This document shows positions 26,094 to 36,030 of a DNA stretch of 64,000 bases, one piece after another; position 1 is the first letter of the stretch, and the number at the start of each line of letters is the position of its first letter. Origin of the DNA: an uncultured Bacilli bacterium (GTDB taxonomy: Bacteria > Bacillota_I > Bacilli_A > RFN20 > CAG-826); the NCBI GenBank assembly GCA_944327845.1, contig CALVHN010000006.1, forward strand, positions 1 through 64,000, read 5' to 3'. The position numbers and the translations under genes were made by a program. Below the pieces are notes generated by a model. It worked only from the letters and a program-made list of their open reading frames with translations. It did not search any database and was not told where the DNA came from.

Positions 26094-28172
26094 ACGGACA
26101 AACATAATTAAAGTTTCATTGATTTCTTGTTCATTTAAAAGATAATTTAAATGTATTTTTATTCCAGAAAATAATCCACTTGATAAACTTAAATCTTTAG
26201 TTGTGATTATTCCTTTTTCATTAATTTCACAAAGATTTAAATTAGTAGATTCATAATTTATATTCATTAAATCTGCACCATCTGGTAACTTAATTAAAGA
26301 ACTAATATCAAATGTTTGATTAGCACTTAAAATTAATTCTCTAGTATCTAAATTAAAGGTTGAATTTTGGTTAAATGAAGACAAAGTAGTTGGGAAAACA
26401 CTATTTAATCCAAGATAAGTAACAGTTTTTTCATTATCATAATAATCAAAAACATCGCCGTTTTCATTTCTAACTTTAAATGATAATTTTATTTTTCCAG
26501 TATTAATTCTTTCTTTAACTAAATTATTAATGTTTCCCGTATAAACTGCACCATTAGAATAATATCTATCTCCATCAACTTTAATTAAATCAGAATTTAA
26601 TGTTTCTATCTTGATATCAAAAACTTCAAGTCCTTCTCTTAATGGAGTAATTGTTACGGTACCTTCATTATTTGTATCATTTAATGTTAAGCTTGAATAA
26701 GCAATATTAAATTCTTCAACAATATTAATATTTAAAAGTCTATCATTCATTAAACTTAATAAATAATATCGATAATCTTCACTTGTAAATGAATTATATA
26801 AATTCTTTAAATTATTAACTTGTTTAATAAACTCATCATCTAAAGGTAAGCTTTCTTCAATTAATCTATCGTATTCTTCTTTTAATAATTGTGCTTCATT
26901 TATTAAACTTGGAATATCTTTATCTTCATAAGTAAAAAGAGAAGCTTCATAAATTTTATTAAAATCATTTTTTAAAGAATTAAAATATGTATTTAATAAT
27001 TGAGTTGGTCTAGATAAAGTAACATTTAAAAAGTTATAAGGTGTTTCATTATGAATTCCATAAGCTTCTAATATAAAAGAATTAAAAGGATAATTGGTAT
27101 CAGAATATGAATTATCAATAATAAAAGATATTTCACTAAAAGAATCTGGTAAATATAAACCATTTAATAATGTTGCATATTGATTTGATGAATCAAATTC
27201 GATATCTCCTCCAACTCCTAAACTTTCATAATATTTATTGATTTCTGATAAAATAGTAGGTTTTAGTGAGATTTTTAGTGAATTTTCGGTATTTTCAAAA
27301 TCAAGCATAGTCTTAATTAATTCAATATATTTATAAATATTAAAACCATTTAATATACTTAATTTTTGTTTATTTAAATTATCAAAATTCAACTTTTCTT
27401 CAAGGTTATATCCTTGAAAAGCATATGTTTTCTTGACTGAATTATTAAAATTCTTTTTTAAACCAATATAATAATATGTTTCACCAAAGTAATATATATC
27501 AAGATCTGTTGTTTCATTTAACTCTTCTTCACTGATATAATCTAAAAATTCAGGGCAGACATAAGAAATAATTTTTCCTTTAACATAATTTAATAAAATT
27601 GAATCTACCATAGTGGATGTAATACTAATTTCATCTAAATTAAAATTAACATATAAAGAAAACTCTTCATTTAGATTATTAAAATTTAACGTAAAAGGAA
27701 TAATTGGTTCAACATTTACATTATCTAATAATGTTCCTAAATTAATATTTATTGTTCCATTTAAAGAAACTCCACTTTCTAAATCAAAAGATCTAAATGT
27801 ATCTACTAATCCTTTAATATGTTCATTTTTATTTTCTAAATAATCATAAACATCAAATGATAAATCTTGAAAAATATCTTCATTACTAAGAAGATAGACT
27901 CTTACTCTTGCTTTTCCTTCTTTTAAGGCTTTAACTCTTCCAGTTGAAGATACTTCTAATATTTCTTTTCCTTCTTCGCTTAATAAATATCCTACTGAAT
28001 TATTTTTAAAGTCTTTAACATCAGTCACAATATTAACTTCTTCTCCTACCATTAAAGTAGTTTTGCTTGCTGAAACATTAAAAGTTCCTTGTGTTTCTTC
28101 AACATTATTTTCACAAGAAAGTAAACCAAAAGTTAAAATAGAAATTAAAATAATAGGTAAATATTTTTTCAT
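26079..28172 (-). CDS. Large surface lipoprotein with N-terminal Big2-like domain
   Basis: The 697-aa protein starts MKKYLPIILISILTFGLLSC with a lipobox LLSC, so Cys20 is the predicted lipidated residue. Residues ~30-105 (SASKTTLMVGEEVNIVTDV, then GRVKALKEGKARVRVYL) are a divergent Big2 Ig domain. The rest is a long Asn/Leu/Tyr-rich region without a recognised family, with a short alpha-helical part near residues 400-470 and a beta-rich C-terminus. It resembles the exported Ig-type proteins elsewhere in the window. The ribosome site is weak (GAGAAAAG). Confidence 0.7.
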   Translation of the reverse strand: MKKYLPIILISILTFGLLSCENNVEETQGTFNVSASKTTLMVGEEVNIVTDVKDFKNNSVGYLLSEEGKEILEVSSTGRVKALKEGKARVRVYLLSNEDIFQDLSFDVYDYLENKNEHIKGLVDTFRSFDLESGVSLNGTININLGTLLDNVNVEPIIPFTLNFNNLNEEFSLYVNFNLDEISITSTMVDSILLNYVKGKIISYVCPEFLDYISEEELNETTDLDIYYFGETYYYIGLKKNFNNSVKKTYAFQGYNLEEKLNFDNLNKQKLSILNGFNIYKYIELIKTMLDFENTENSLKISLKPTILSEINKYYESLGVGGDIEFDSSNQYATLLNGLYLPDSFSEISFIIDNSYSDTNYPFNSFILEAYGIHNETPYNFLNVTLSRPTQLLNTYFNSLKNDFNKIYEASLFTYEDKDIPSLINEAQLLKEEYDRLIEESLPLDDEFIKQVNNLKNLYNSFTSEDYRYYLLSLMNDRLLNINIVEEFNIAYSSLTLNDTNNEGTVTITPLREGLEVFDIKIETLNSDLIKVDGDRYYSNGAVYTGNINNLVKERINTGKIKLSFKVRNENGDVFDYYDNEKTVTYLGLNSVFPTTLSSFNQNSTFNLDTRELILSANQTFDISSLIKLPDGADLMNINYESTNLNLCEINEKGIITTKDLSLSSGLFSGIKIHLNYLLNEQEINETLIMFVRLKVF

Positions 28173-28257
28173 AGTCTTTTCTCACATTTAATTTAAATCA
28201 TTTTTTATTCTTTAACAAGTTAAACGAAAATAATTTATAAGTGATCCTTTTTAATAA

Positions 28258-28286
28258 AAATGCATTTAATTATCTTAAATGCATTT
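28258..28286 (-). terminator. Terminator after the EF-G-like gene
   Basis: Inverted repeat AAATGCATTTAA / TTAAATGCATTT with a 5-nt loop, followed on the minus strand by TTTATTAA; 10 bp after the stop codon. Confidence 0.75.
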
Positions 28287-28296
28287 CTGTTTTTTA

Positions 28297-30360
28297 TTAT
28301 TTATTTAATAAAGAACAATCTCTTATGACTCTTTCCTTTAGTGATTCAGGAACTTCTTCATAAGATTCAAATTCTCGATTAAAGTATCCGCTTCCTTGAG
28401 TTAATGCTTTAAGTTTAGTTACATAATCTAAAGTTTCACTTTCTGGAACTGATGCAATAATGGTTGTTGTTTCATCGCCTTTATCAATAACATCTTGAAC
28501 TTTTGCTCTTCTTGAATTTAAATCGCTAAGAACATCGCCCATATATTGATTATCAATATTAATAGTTACTTTTAAAATTGGTTCTAAAATAGTTGGTTTA
28601 CATTTCATGTATGCTTCTTTAAAGGCTAAAATTGATGCCATTTTAAATGCTAATTCATTTGAATCAACTGGATGATCTTTTCCATCTAATAATGTAGCCT
28701 TAACATGAATTACAGGGAAACCAGCAAGTAAACCTTGAGATAAAGCTTCAAAGAAACCTTTTTCTACAGCAGGGAAATAATTTTTAGGAACACTACCTCC
28801 AAATATCTCTTCATGGAAACTACTTTCTTCAGTAGTTGGTTCAAATTTCATTTCAACAACACCATAGAATCCGCTTCCACCACTTTGTTTAATGTATCTT
28901 CCTTGAGCAGTTGCAGATGTTCTTATCGTTTCGCGATAACAAATTTTTGGCTCTTCAATTTTTAATTCTAAACCATAATTTAACTTAATTTTTTCAAAGA
29001 CAAATTGAAGATGCGATTCAGAAAGTCCGCCGATCAATAATTGTTTTGTCTCGTTATTACGTTTAATTTCTAAACTTGGATCTTCTTTTTTAATTTTAGC
29101 TAAAGCTGGATTTAATTTTTCTTCATCTTTCTTATCTTTTAATGAAATGGCTTTAAAGCAAACAGCGGTTGGGAATTTAACTTGATTATAAATTACTGGA
29201 TTATTTTTATCACAAATGGTAAAAGAAGTTTGTAAATCATTAATTTTTGAAACACAAACTATATCACCAGCAATTGCTTGATCGACGTTTATTTGAGTTT
29301 TTCCACACATTGTAAATAATGATGAAACTTTATAAGTTGATTTTAATTGTGGACAATAAATTTCATCACCTACTTTTAAAACACCACTATCAATTTTTAC
29401 AAAATTAATTGTACCTAAATATGGATCAACTAATGTTTTAAGAACATATCCTGAGAAAAATTCATTTACGTCAGTTTTTCTTTCAATTTCTTCACCTTTT
29501 TCATTATAGCCAACATATGCTTTTAAATCTGTTGGTGAAGGCATATAGTCAACAAACATCGATAATAGCGTATTAATACCGATACTCTTTGTAGCACTTC
29601 CAAAAATAACTGGAACTAATTCTCCGTTTAATACAGCAGTTCTTAATCCGGTATGAATTTCTTCTCTTGTTAATGGTTCTCCAGAGAAAAATTTATCTAA
29701 TAAAGAATCATCTGTTAAAGCAACAGCTTCACAAATTGTATTATGAAGTTCAAAAACTTTAAGTTTTTTATCTTCATGAATCTCATCATCAACACAAGTC
29801 ACACCATTAAATTTTCTTGCTTTTAAATCAACAACATTTACAAATCCATCAAATTGATCATTATGCCCAAGAGGCATAGTGAATGGAATAATTACTTTTC
29901 CAAATTTTGCTCTTAATGAATCCATAATTTCATCAAAATTTGGATTTCCTTTATCCATTTTATTTACATAAATTAAGGTTGGGATTCCTCTTTTTCTTAA
30001 CATTTTAAAATGTTTTATTGTACCAACTTGAATTCCACTTGAAGCATCAATTAATAAAACTGCTCCTTTAACAGAATGGGTTATAGATTGAACTTCCCAA
30101 ACAAAATCATCGTTTCCAGGAATGTCTAATAAATTTATTTTGTAATTATCATTATATGTTATTGGTATTAAAGATGTTGAAGTTGAAGATAAACGATTCT
30201 TTTCTTCTTTTAAATAATCAGAGATAGTATTTTTCTTATCAACACTTCCTTTTTCAGTTTTATAGACCATCGAGTATAAAGCTTCTGCAAGAGAAGTTTT
30301 ACCACTACCTTGATGGCCCAATAACGCAATATTTCTTATATTATTTGATTGTAGTTCCAT
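28297..30360 (-). CDS. EF-G-like translation GTPase paralogue (EF-G2 type)
   Basis: The 687-aa protein has the EF-G domain order. G1 is GHQGSGKTS (about residues 15-23), G4 is NKMD (about 132), and EF-G domains II-V follow, with FYGVVEMKFEP and HPVDSNELAFKMAS in domain IV/V. It belongs to the Firmicutes EF-G paralogue group marked by GHQGSGKTSLAEA rather than being the canonical fusA. The G3 motif reads DIPGNDDF where EF-G has DTPGH, so the histidine that activates hydrolysis is asparagine. GGAGGA lies before the ATG, and a perfect cre box lies just upstream. A role in ribosome rescue or tuning is possible but not shown. Confidence 0.85.
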   Translation of the reverse strand: MELQSNNIRNIALLGHQGSGKTSLAEALYSMVYKTEKGSVDKKNTISDYLKEEKNRLSSTSTSLIPITYNDNYKINLLDIPGNDDFVWEVQSITHSVKGAVLLIDASSGIQVGTIKHFKMLRKRGIPTLIYVNKMDKGNPNFDEIMDSLRAKFGKVIIPFTMPLGHNDQFDGFVNVVDLKARKFNGVTCVDDEIHEDKKLKVFELHNTICEAVALTDDSLLDKFFSGEPLTREEIHTGLRTAVLNGELVPVIFGSATKSIGINTLLSMFVDYMPSPTDLKAYVGYNEKGEEIERKTDVNEFFSGYVLKTLVDPYLGTINFVKIDSGVLKVGDEIYCPQLKSTYKVSSLFTMCGKTQINVDQAIAGDIVCVSKINDLQTSFTICDKNNPVIYNQVKFPTAVCFKAISLKDKKDEEKLNPALAKIKKEDPSLEIKRNNETKQLLIGGLSESHLQFVFEKIKLNYGLELKIEEPKICYRETIRTSATAQGRYIKQSGGSGFYGVVEMKFEPTTEESSFHEEIFGGSVPKNYFPAVEKGFFEALSQGLLAGFPVIHVKATLLDGKDHPVDSNELAFKMASILAFKEAYMKCKPTILEPILKVTINIDNQYMGDVLSDLNSRRAKVQDVIDKGDETTTIIASVPESETLDYVTKLKALTQGSGYFNREFESYEEVPESLKERVIRDCSLLNK

Positions 30361-30377
30361 CGATATTATTCCTCCTA

Positions 30378-30392
30378 TGAAAGCGCTTACAA
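30378..30392 (-). promoter_or_regulatory. cre box (CcpA operator) upstream of the EF-G-like gene
   Basis: TTGTAAGCGCTTTCA (minus strand) matches the catabolite-responsive element consensus TGWAANCGNTNWCA with no mismatch. It lies between the promoter region and the ribosome site, 18 bp before the ATG, a position typical for CcpA repression by blocking transcription. Confidence 0.75.
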
Positions 30393-30564
30393 TTATTAAT
30401 AGAATAAATCATTTTTTCTTAATTTAAAAATGTTTTTATTAAAAAACATAACTTTTTTTATAAATTTTGACACTGTTAAAATTAAAAAGTAAAAAAATAT
30501 AATAACTTCTCTCAATTTTTAAATATCTTGTTATAATTAAAATCAAATAGGAGATTTAAACAAA

Positions 30565-31506
30565 ATGGCTAAAAAAACAATTTATGTTTCGGGGCTTTTG
30601 AATTTTGAAACTATTTTGAATGTCGATTCTTTTCCAATAAAATATTTTCCAATCGACTATCCTTTTTTTGGGATTGATTCAACAGTTTCAGGAACAGCAT
30701 ATAATATTTCAAAAGCACTAGTTACTCTTGGTGACAAGATTTTATTATCTTCTCACATTGGTAACGATTTAATTGGAAAAACAATTATTCAAGAAGCAAA
30801 GGCTTCAAAAATTAATACTGAAAATATTAAAACTTCTTTAGAATCAACACCTAATACCGTTGTTTTAGTTGATTCTTATAAAAATGCACAAACTTATTGT
30901 GATTTAAAAAATGTTCAAGATATTGAATCAGATTTTGAAGAAGAAAAAGCATTAATTGAACAAAGTGATTTAGTAATTTTATGTAATTCTAACTTTAGTC
31001 GTCCATTATTAGAAAAAACTAAAAAACTTGGAAAGAAAATTGCTACCGACGTTCATATAATAGGAACAGTCGATGATCCTTTCAACAAAGATTTCCTTAA
31101 ATATAGCGATATCGTATTTTTAAGTGAAAGAGGTTTACATGGCAAAAATTATGAAGATTTCTTAATTGACTTATACCATACATACCATAATGAAATTATT
31201 GTTTTAGGTGAAGGTAGAGAAGGTGCAATGATACTTGATAGTAAAAAACGCATAGTTTACCACGTTGATGCTATTACAATAAGAAATATCGTTAATACTG
31301 TTGGAAGTAGAGATGCTTTATTTTCATCTTTCTTACACTTCTATTTAAAAGGTAAAGATTCTTTAGAAGCATTAAAACTTGCTGAAATTTTCACTTCTTA
31401 TAAAATTGGAGAAAGTGGTTCTGCAAAAGGTTTCTTAAAAGAAAAAGATGTAAAAACAATGCATTCAACTACCGATTTTGCTGTTTATAAAATTAAAGAG
31501 TTTTAA
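30565..31506 (+). CDS. PfkB-family carbohydrate kinase-like protein
   Basis: The 313-aa protein has the ribokinase/PfkB pattern: an N-terminal GG-like substrate region (SGTAYNISKALVTLGDKI, then HIGNDLIG near residues 50-72) and a C-terminal motif NTVGSRDALFSSFL near 244-257. The usual form is D-T-x-G-A-G-D. Here the aspartate base survives (SRD) but the A-G of the anion hole is S-R and the leading D is N. Activity may be altered or lost. ATAGGAG lies about 9 nt before the ATG. The gene stands alone with its own terminator, so no pathway can be read from context. Confidence 0.75.
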   Translation: MAKKTIYVSGLLNFETILNVDSFPIKYFPIDYPFFGIDSTVSGTAYNISKALVTLGDKILLSSHIGNDLIGKTIIQEAKASKINTENIKTSLESTPNTVVLVDSYKNAQTYCDLKNVQDIESDFEEEKALIEQSDLVILCNSNFSRPLLEKTKKLGKKIATDVHIIGTVDDPFNKDFLKYSDIVFLSERGLHGKNYEDFLIDLYHTYHNEIIVLGEGREGAMILDSKKRIVYHVDAITIRNIVNTVGSRDALFSSFLHFYLKGKDSLEALKLAEIFTSYKIGESGSAKGFLKEKDVKTMHSTTDFAVYKIKEF

Positions 31507-31531
31507 TAAGTTTACTTAATTTTTTAACACT

Positions 31532-31560
31532 AAAAGCATCACATTGTGATGCTTTTTTTA
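31532..31560 (+). terminator. Terminator after the PfkB-like gene
   Basis: Stem AAAAGCATCAC / GTGATGCTTTT with ATT loop followed by a T7 tract. Confidence 0.9.
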
Positions 31561-31601
31561 ATGAAAAAAGAAGATAAATATATTAAAATGATTAAAGTTA
31601 T

Positions 31602-34571
31602 ATGATTAAAAAACTAATAACTTCAAAAAAATTTTGGATAATTTTCTGGCTTGTTTTGTATGTTATAGCAGGTGGTGTTTTAATTAGCGAATCTTTAATG
31701 CCTGGAGATATTTCTGCACAACATTCTAATGTTGTTGGTGGTGGTTTAGGAGATATTATTAACACAGTTGGCGGAGATCAAAGTGAAATAATAAACCCTA
31801 CATCAATTGAACTTCAAAACGAAGATAAAACCGTCTATATTGGAGATACTGAAGAGCTAAAATATAGTGTTTTCCCAGATGAATCATCTTTTAAAACAGT
31901 AATTTTTGAATCTTCTAATAATGAAATTGCTTCTGTTAATAAAGATGGATTGGTAAATTTTTTAAAGGCTGGGGAAGTAACAATAACAGTTAAACTTGAA
32001 TATGATGCAACACTTCTTGATACAGTAACTTATATAGTTATAGAAAAAGCTCCTACCAGTTTTACTTCTTTTATTACAAAAGAAAATTCTAATAATGAAT
32101 TAGAGAAAACTGATGGTATTTATTCTCTTGTAGAAAATAATTCATATTTAATTAGAAATATATTTGAGCCAATTGATTCAACTTTAACCAACTTAACTTA
32201 TAATGTACTTGAACCAAATTATCAAAACTATTTTACTATCAAGGATAATTTAATTACGGTTATTGAATCATCAAATGATAAAGTTTTTACAATTGAAATA
32301 AAAACAGAAAACAATTTAGTTAATAGCATTAAAATTAAATGCGCTTCTAACGAAATAAACGTAATACCTTTAACTTCAATAAGTGTAAATCAAAAACAAT
32401 ACGTTTTCCCAGTTGGTTTTACTCTTAATCTTTCATCTAATCAATATGTTGGATTAGTATTTACCCCAAATAATGCAACATATAAAGACTTTACTTTAAC
32501 CAGTGAAAATAAAGATGTTGCTACTATTAATAACAAAACCATTAAAACCATTAGTTATGGAGAGAGTTTAATTACTATAAAATCAAGAAATTACCCTGAG
32601 ATTTCAACAACTTTTACAATTAAAGTTGAAGAGATACCAATTGAAGGCTTTGAAATTTATTCAAGTGGAGGAAATTCATTAATAGTTGGGAAAACATATA
32701 GTTTAAACGTTAGAAATATAACTCCTGAGTTAAATTCAGCAAGTTATGGAAATAAAAATGACTATTTCTTTTATTCTTCTTCTAATACTAATGTAATTGA
32801 ATTTACAAGAGATAATGGAAGCTTTACTTGTAAAAGTGCAGGGGAAGCAACTTTAACTTTATCAATCTTAAAATCTTTAAATGGCGATACTAAATTATAT
32901 GTTACAAAGAGTTTAACAGTAAGCGTCTCTAATTCCAAAGAAGTAAACGATTTTACATTTAATACAAATTTTGAAAATCTAAAAAACGTAAATATTTTAA
33001 AAGCTAATAAATCATATAATTTAAAAAATAATATAACTTTTGCAAGCCTTTTACATGAAAACGCTACAATTTACGATTTAACAAATTATAATACGACACT
33101 ACATTTTTATTATGAAAATGCTAAAACAAACACTTTAATACTTGAAGATAATAAAGATCATAATCTAGAAATTAGAATATATCCTTATTTAAATAGAAAC
33201 GATTTTTATCTTTCTAAAATAATTACTCTTCATGTTTTTTATGATATTAATTCAATTAATTTAAGTAATGGAAATAATTTAACAAACAAAAGTCAAACAA
33301 TAAATATAGATAATAAGAAATATTTTCTTTACGGTGAAGTTAACTTAGATGTTTACGAAAATCTCACTGGCATTATTAATTCTAAGTCAGAACAGATTTT
33401 TTCTGTTTCTATATTAAACTCTAGTAATTCAGACTTAATTTTTAATTACACAGATTCTACGAAGAGCTTCAATGTTAGAGGTGAAAAAGCAGGAACATAT
33501 TACCTTGTTATTTCCCCTTTTATTGATCTTACAGATTTTAAATATATTCTTAAGATAAATGTTAGTGATGTTATTCCTACTAAACTTAATATTAAATTTG
33601 AATTAAATGGAAGCAATCTTACATATGAAACAATAAAAGAAGGCGATAAAGAAATAATAATATTAGGTAGCAGAATGCAAAAAACTGATACTCCTGCTGT
33701 TCCTTTAAGTGTTAATAATATACTTGAATTTTCGCTCATTTATGACAAAAACCCTACTAAAACAGAATATTTTTATGAAATTGATAACCAAATAATTACT
33801 ATAAATCAACCAAATATCTACTTGAATAAGGAAGGTATAGTAAATATTACGATAAGAGAAAAATATAGTGAACTTTCATTAAATATAAGATTGTTTATCA
33901 CTAATATTATTAAATTAAATGAAACAAATCCTTATTCTATTACTAAAAGTGGACAACATAATGGAAAAATTGAATATATTCAAGAAATTAACACCTTTAA
34001 TATTACTAAAGGTTTTTCCTATTCAATTAAACTTAATTTTACAGAAGATTCAACTTACAAAAACGCTGTTTATTCTTCCTCTAATGAAGAAATAGTTTAT
34101 ATTGGCCAAAATGGTACATTTTCAGCTTTAAATAATGGCGAATCTGAAATATCTATTACTATCGATGATAAAATCTCACAAGGAGTAAGCATTAATTTTA
34201 AGATTAATATCGTTGATGCTTTAATAACTGATTCAATTAATAATTTCTTTTTACTTGTAAGAAAAGGTTTAGGACATTTTGGGGCGTTCTTGTGTTTTGG
34301 AATTTGTTCAACATTATTCTATATGCTTGTATCTGATAAGAAAGATTGGATATTTATGATTCCTATCAATTTCCTTCAAGGATTAACAATTGCTAGTTTC
34401 ACTGAATTATGTCAATCTTGGGTTCCTGGGCGTGGTCCAACGTTCAATGATGTATTAATAGATTTTTCTGGATTTATGACTTCAGCAGTCATAATTACTT
34501 TAATATTTATAGTAATTGAACTTGTTAAATATTTAAAAAGTAAGAGGAAAATAACTAAAGATGGCGAATAA
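31602..34571 (+). CDS. VanZ-family membrane protein with ~850-residue extracellular Ig-like insertion
   Basis: The 989-aa protein begins with one membrane segment (residues ~10-30) followed by SESLMPGDISAQHSN, the conserved loop after helix 1 of VanZ-like proteins. The rest of the VanZ domain is at the far C-terminus (from about 885): KGLGHFGAFLCFG, TELCQSWVPGRGPTFNDVLIDFSG and further hydrophobic segments. Between the two parts lies a serine/asparagine-rich, beta-rich insertion with Big2-type repeats, the clearest at ~65-145 (IELQNEDKTVYIGD, ASVNKDGLVNFL). VanZ proteins are linked to glycopeptide or lipoglycopeptide tolerance, mechanism unsettled. The stop overlaps the next gene by 11 bp. 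Confidence 0.75.
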   Translation: MIKKLITSKKFWIIFWLVLYVIAGGVLISESLMPGDISAQHSNVVGGGLGDIINTVGGDQSEIINPTSIELQNEDKTVYIGDTEELKYSVFPDESSFKTVIFESSNNEIASVNKDGLVNFLKAGEVTITVKLEYDATLLDTVTYIVIEKAPTSFTSFITKENSNNELEKTDGIYSLVENNSYLIRNIFEPIDSTLTNLTYNVLEPNYQNYFTIKDNLITVIESSNDKVFTIEIKTENNLVNSIKIKCASNEINVIPLTSISVNQKQYVFPVGFTLNLSSNQYVGLVFTPNNATYKDFTLTSENKDVATINNKTIKTISYGESLITIKSRNYPEISTTFTIKVEEIPIEGFEIYSSGGNSLIVGKTYSLNVRNITPELNSASYGNKNDYFFYSSSNTNVIEFTRDNGSFTCKSAGEATLTLSILKSLNGDTKLYVTKSLTVSVSNSKEVNDFTFNTNFENLKNVNILKANKSYNLKNNITFASLLHENATIYDLTNYNTTLHFYYENAKTNTLILEDNKDHNLEIRIYPYLNRNDFYLSKIITLHVFYDINSINLSNGNNLTNKSQTINIDNKKYFLYGEVNLDVYENLTGIINSKSEQIFSVSILNSSNSDLIFNYTDSTKSFNVRGEKAGTYYLVISPFIDLTDFKYILKINVSDVIPTKLNIKFELNGSNLTYETIKEGDKEIIILGSRMQKTDTPAVPLSVNNILEFSLIYDKNPTKTEYFYEIDNQIITINQPNIYLNKEGIVNITIREKYSELSLNIRLFITNIIKLNETNPYSITKSGQHNGKIEYIQEINTFNITKGFSYSIKLNFTEDSTYKNAVYSSSNEEIVYIGQNGTFSALNNGESEISITIDDKISQGVSINFKINIVDALITDSINNFFLLVRKGLGHFGAFLCFGICSTLFYMLVSDKKDWIFMIPINFLQGLTIASFTELCQSWVPGRGPTFNDVLIDFSGFMTSAVIITLIFIVIELVKYLKSKRKITKDGE

Positions 34572-35655
34572 ACAAAAAAGGGATTATTACTTCTTAACAA
34601 ATTATCTTGAAGATTATTTAGAACCTCTTAGTGAAAACAATCTTAATGAATTAGATTTTGCGATATTTTGTAAACTCTCTTATTACAATTTTGGAATATT
34701 TAAGGATTTAATTAAAAAGGGTAAAACAATAAAAATAAAAGATTATTATGATCTTAGATATATTAAGGATTTCTTAAAAGAAGACTATCTTATAGAAGAT
34801 GAATATAATTTTTTTATTACACTTGTTTCAAATCCACGATTTAAAAATATAAAAGTTAGTTATTATAAAGAAAAATTAAATACGAAAAAATCTGAAGAAT
34901 TCACAGCAATGACATTCGATGTTAAAAAATTTAAAATTATTGCTTTTCGTGGAACAACTTTAAATTATCATGGATGGAAAGAAAATTTTGAAATGACTTT
35001 TCAATATCCAATACCTTCTCAAGCAAGTGCGTTAAAATATTTGAATCACGAAATTAATTTATCAAGCAATATACCAATTTATTTATGTGGGCATTCAAAA
35101 GGTGGAAACTTAGCAATTTATTCATATTTAAATTTAGATGAGAAACATCAAGAAAAAGTTAGAAAGATCTATGCTTATGATTCACCTGGTTTAGAAAATT
35201 ATGATACTTCTATTGCTAAATTAAATGGGGTTTTAGAAAAATTTTGTCCTTATGCATCAGTAATTGGAATGCTTTTTGATGATAGAATTTACACTTCAAT
35301 TTGCAAATCTAATGCTGATTATTTTTCACAACACGATCTATTTAATTGGCAAATAGATAAGAAAACATATAGTTTTTGTAAATTATTGGACTTCAATCCA
35401 TTAACAAATTTATTTAATTTACGTTTAAATAATTATGTTCGAGCTAAAAATCTTGAAGATAGAAAATTTGCTGTTACTTTATTATTTAAATTAATAAAAA
35501 ATGTAAACTTTACTTCGGATAGCGATATAAAATTTGATGTCTTTAATATTTATAAGCAATTAAAAGATGAGTTTATAAAAGAACCTGTTGAGGTCAGAAA
35601 TAAAGCTAAAAAACTTATGTCAGAAATTTTAAATTATCTTATAAAAGGTAAATAA
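34561..35655 (+). CDS. DUF2974/Mbeg1-like alpha/beta-hydrolase (lipase-like)
   Basis: The 364-aa protein shows the DUF2974 (Mbeg1-like) pattern: IIAFRGTTLNYHGWKENFEM near residue 123 and the nucleophile elbow CGHSKGGNLA near 178-187, followed by AYDSPGLE. This family resembles class 3 lipases and is common in Firmicutes; the substrate is unknown. There is no signal peptide, so it acts in the cytoplasm or at the inner membrane face. It overlaps the VanZ-like gene by 11 bp, so the two are probably translated together. A weak AGAGGA lies about 14 nt before the ATG. Confidence 0.8.
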   Translation: MANKQKRDYYFLTNYLEDYLEPLSENNLNELDFAIFCKLSYYNFGIFKDLIKKGKTIKIKDYYDLRYIKDFLKEDYLIEDEYNFFITLVSNPRFKNIKVSYYKEKLNTKKSEEFTAMTFDVKKFKIIAFRGTTLNYHGWKENFEMTFQYPIPSQASALKYLNHEINLSSNIPIYLCGHSKGGNLAIYSYLNLDEKHQEKVRKIYAYDSPGLENYDTSIAKLNGVLEKFCPYASVIGMLFDDRIYTSICKSNADYFSQHDLFNWQIDKKTYSFCKLLDFNPLTNLFNLRLNNYVRAKNLEDRKFAVTLLFKLIKNVNFTSDSDIKFDVFNIYKQLKDEFIKEPVEVRNKAKKLMSEILNYLIKGK

Positions 35656-35688
35656 TTTTTATTAAATATATTAGAATAGAAGGCTTTT

Positions 35689-36030
35689 TTATAAATCTTC
35701 GAGGATTTTACCTTTTCCATCTTCTTTAACAAAACCTGTTAAAATTAAAATTCCATCAATAAATCCCCAAATTGATCCAAGCCCAAGAGTAAATATAGAT
35801 ACTAATAATTGAGCTACTCCTAATCCTATATAACCTAAATAAAATCTTCCGATTCCAAATCCACCAAGGAAAATTTGTAATAATCCTGCAGCTAATCTGC
35901 TTTTATCTGAATACAAAGTACTTTTTTGTTTGGTAGGAAAGGTTCCAGAATAACTTCCTACTTTTTCCCCACAGTAAGAGCAAAACTTTGCTCCTTCTTC
36001 TAATTCTTTTCCACAATGTGAACAATACAT
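35689..36030 (-). CDS. TM2-domain membrane protein with zinc-ribbon N-terminus
   Basis: The 113-aa protein starts with a zinc ribbon (CSHCGKELEEGAKFCSYCG, two CxxC pairs in the first 20 residues). A TM2 domain follows at about residues 45-105: RLAAGLLQIFLGGFGIGRFYLG, then a second hydrophobic segment GSIWGFIDGILIL. TM2 proteins are short two-helix membrane proteins of unknown biochemical role. The gene overlaps the stop of the upstream membrane-protein gene by one base, so the two form an operon and may form a complex. Confidence 0.9.
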   Translation of the reverse strand: MYCSHCGKELEEGAKFCSYCGEKVGSYSGTFPTKQKSTLYSDKSRLAAGLLQIFLGGFGIGRFYLGYIGLGVAQLLVSIFTLGLGSIWGFIDGILILTGFVKEDGKGKILEDL

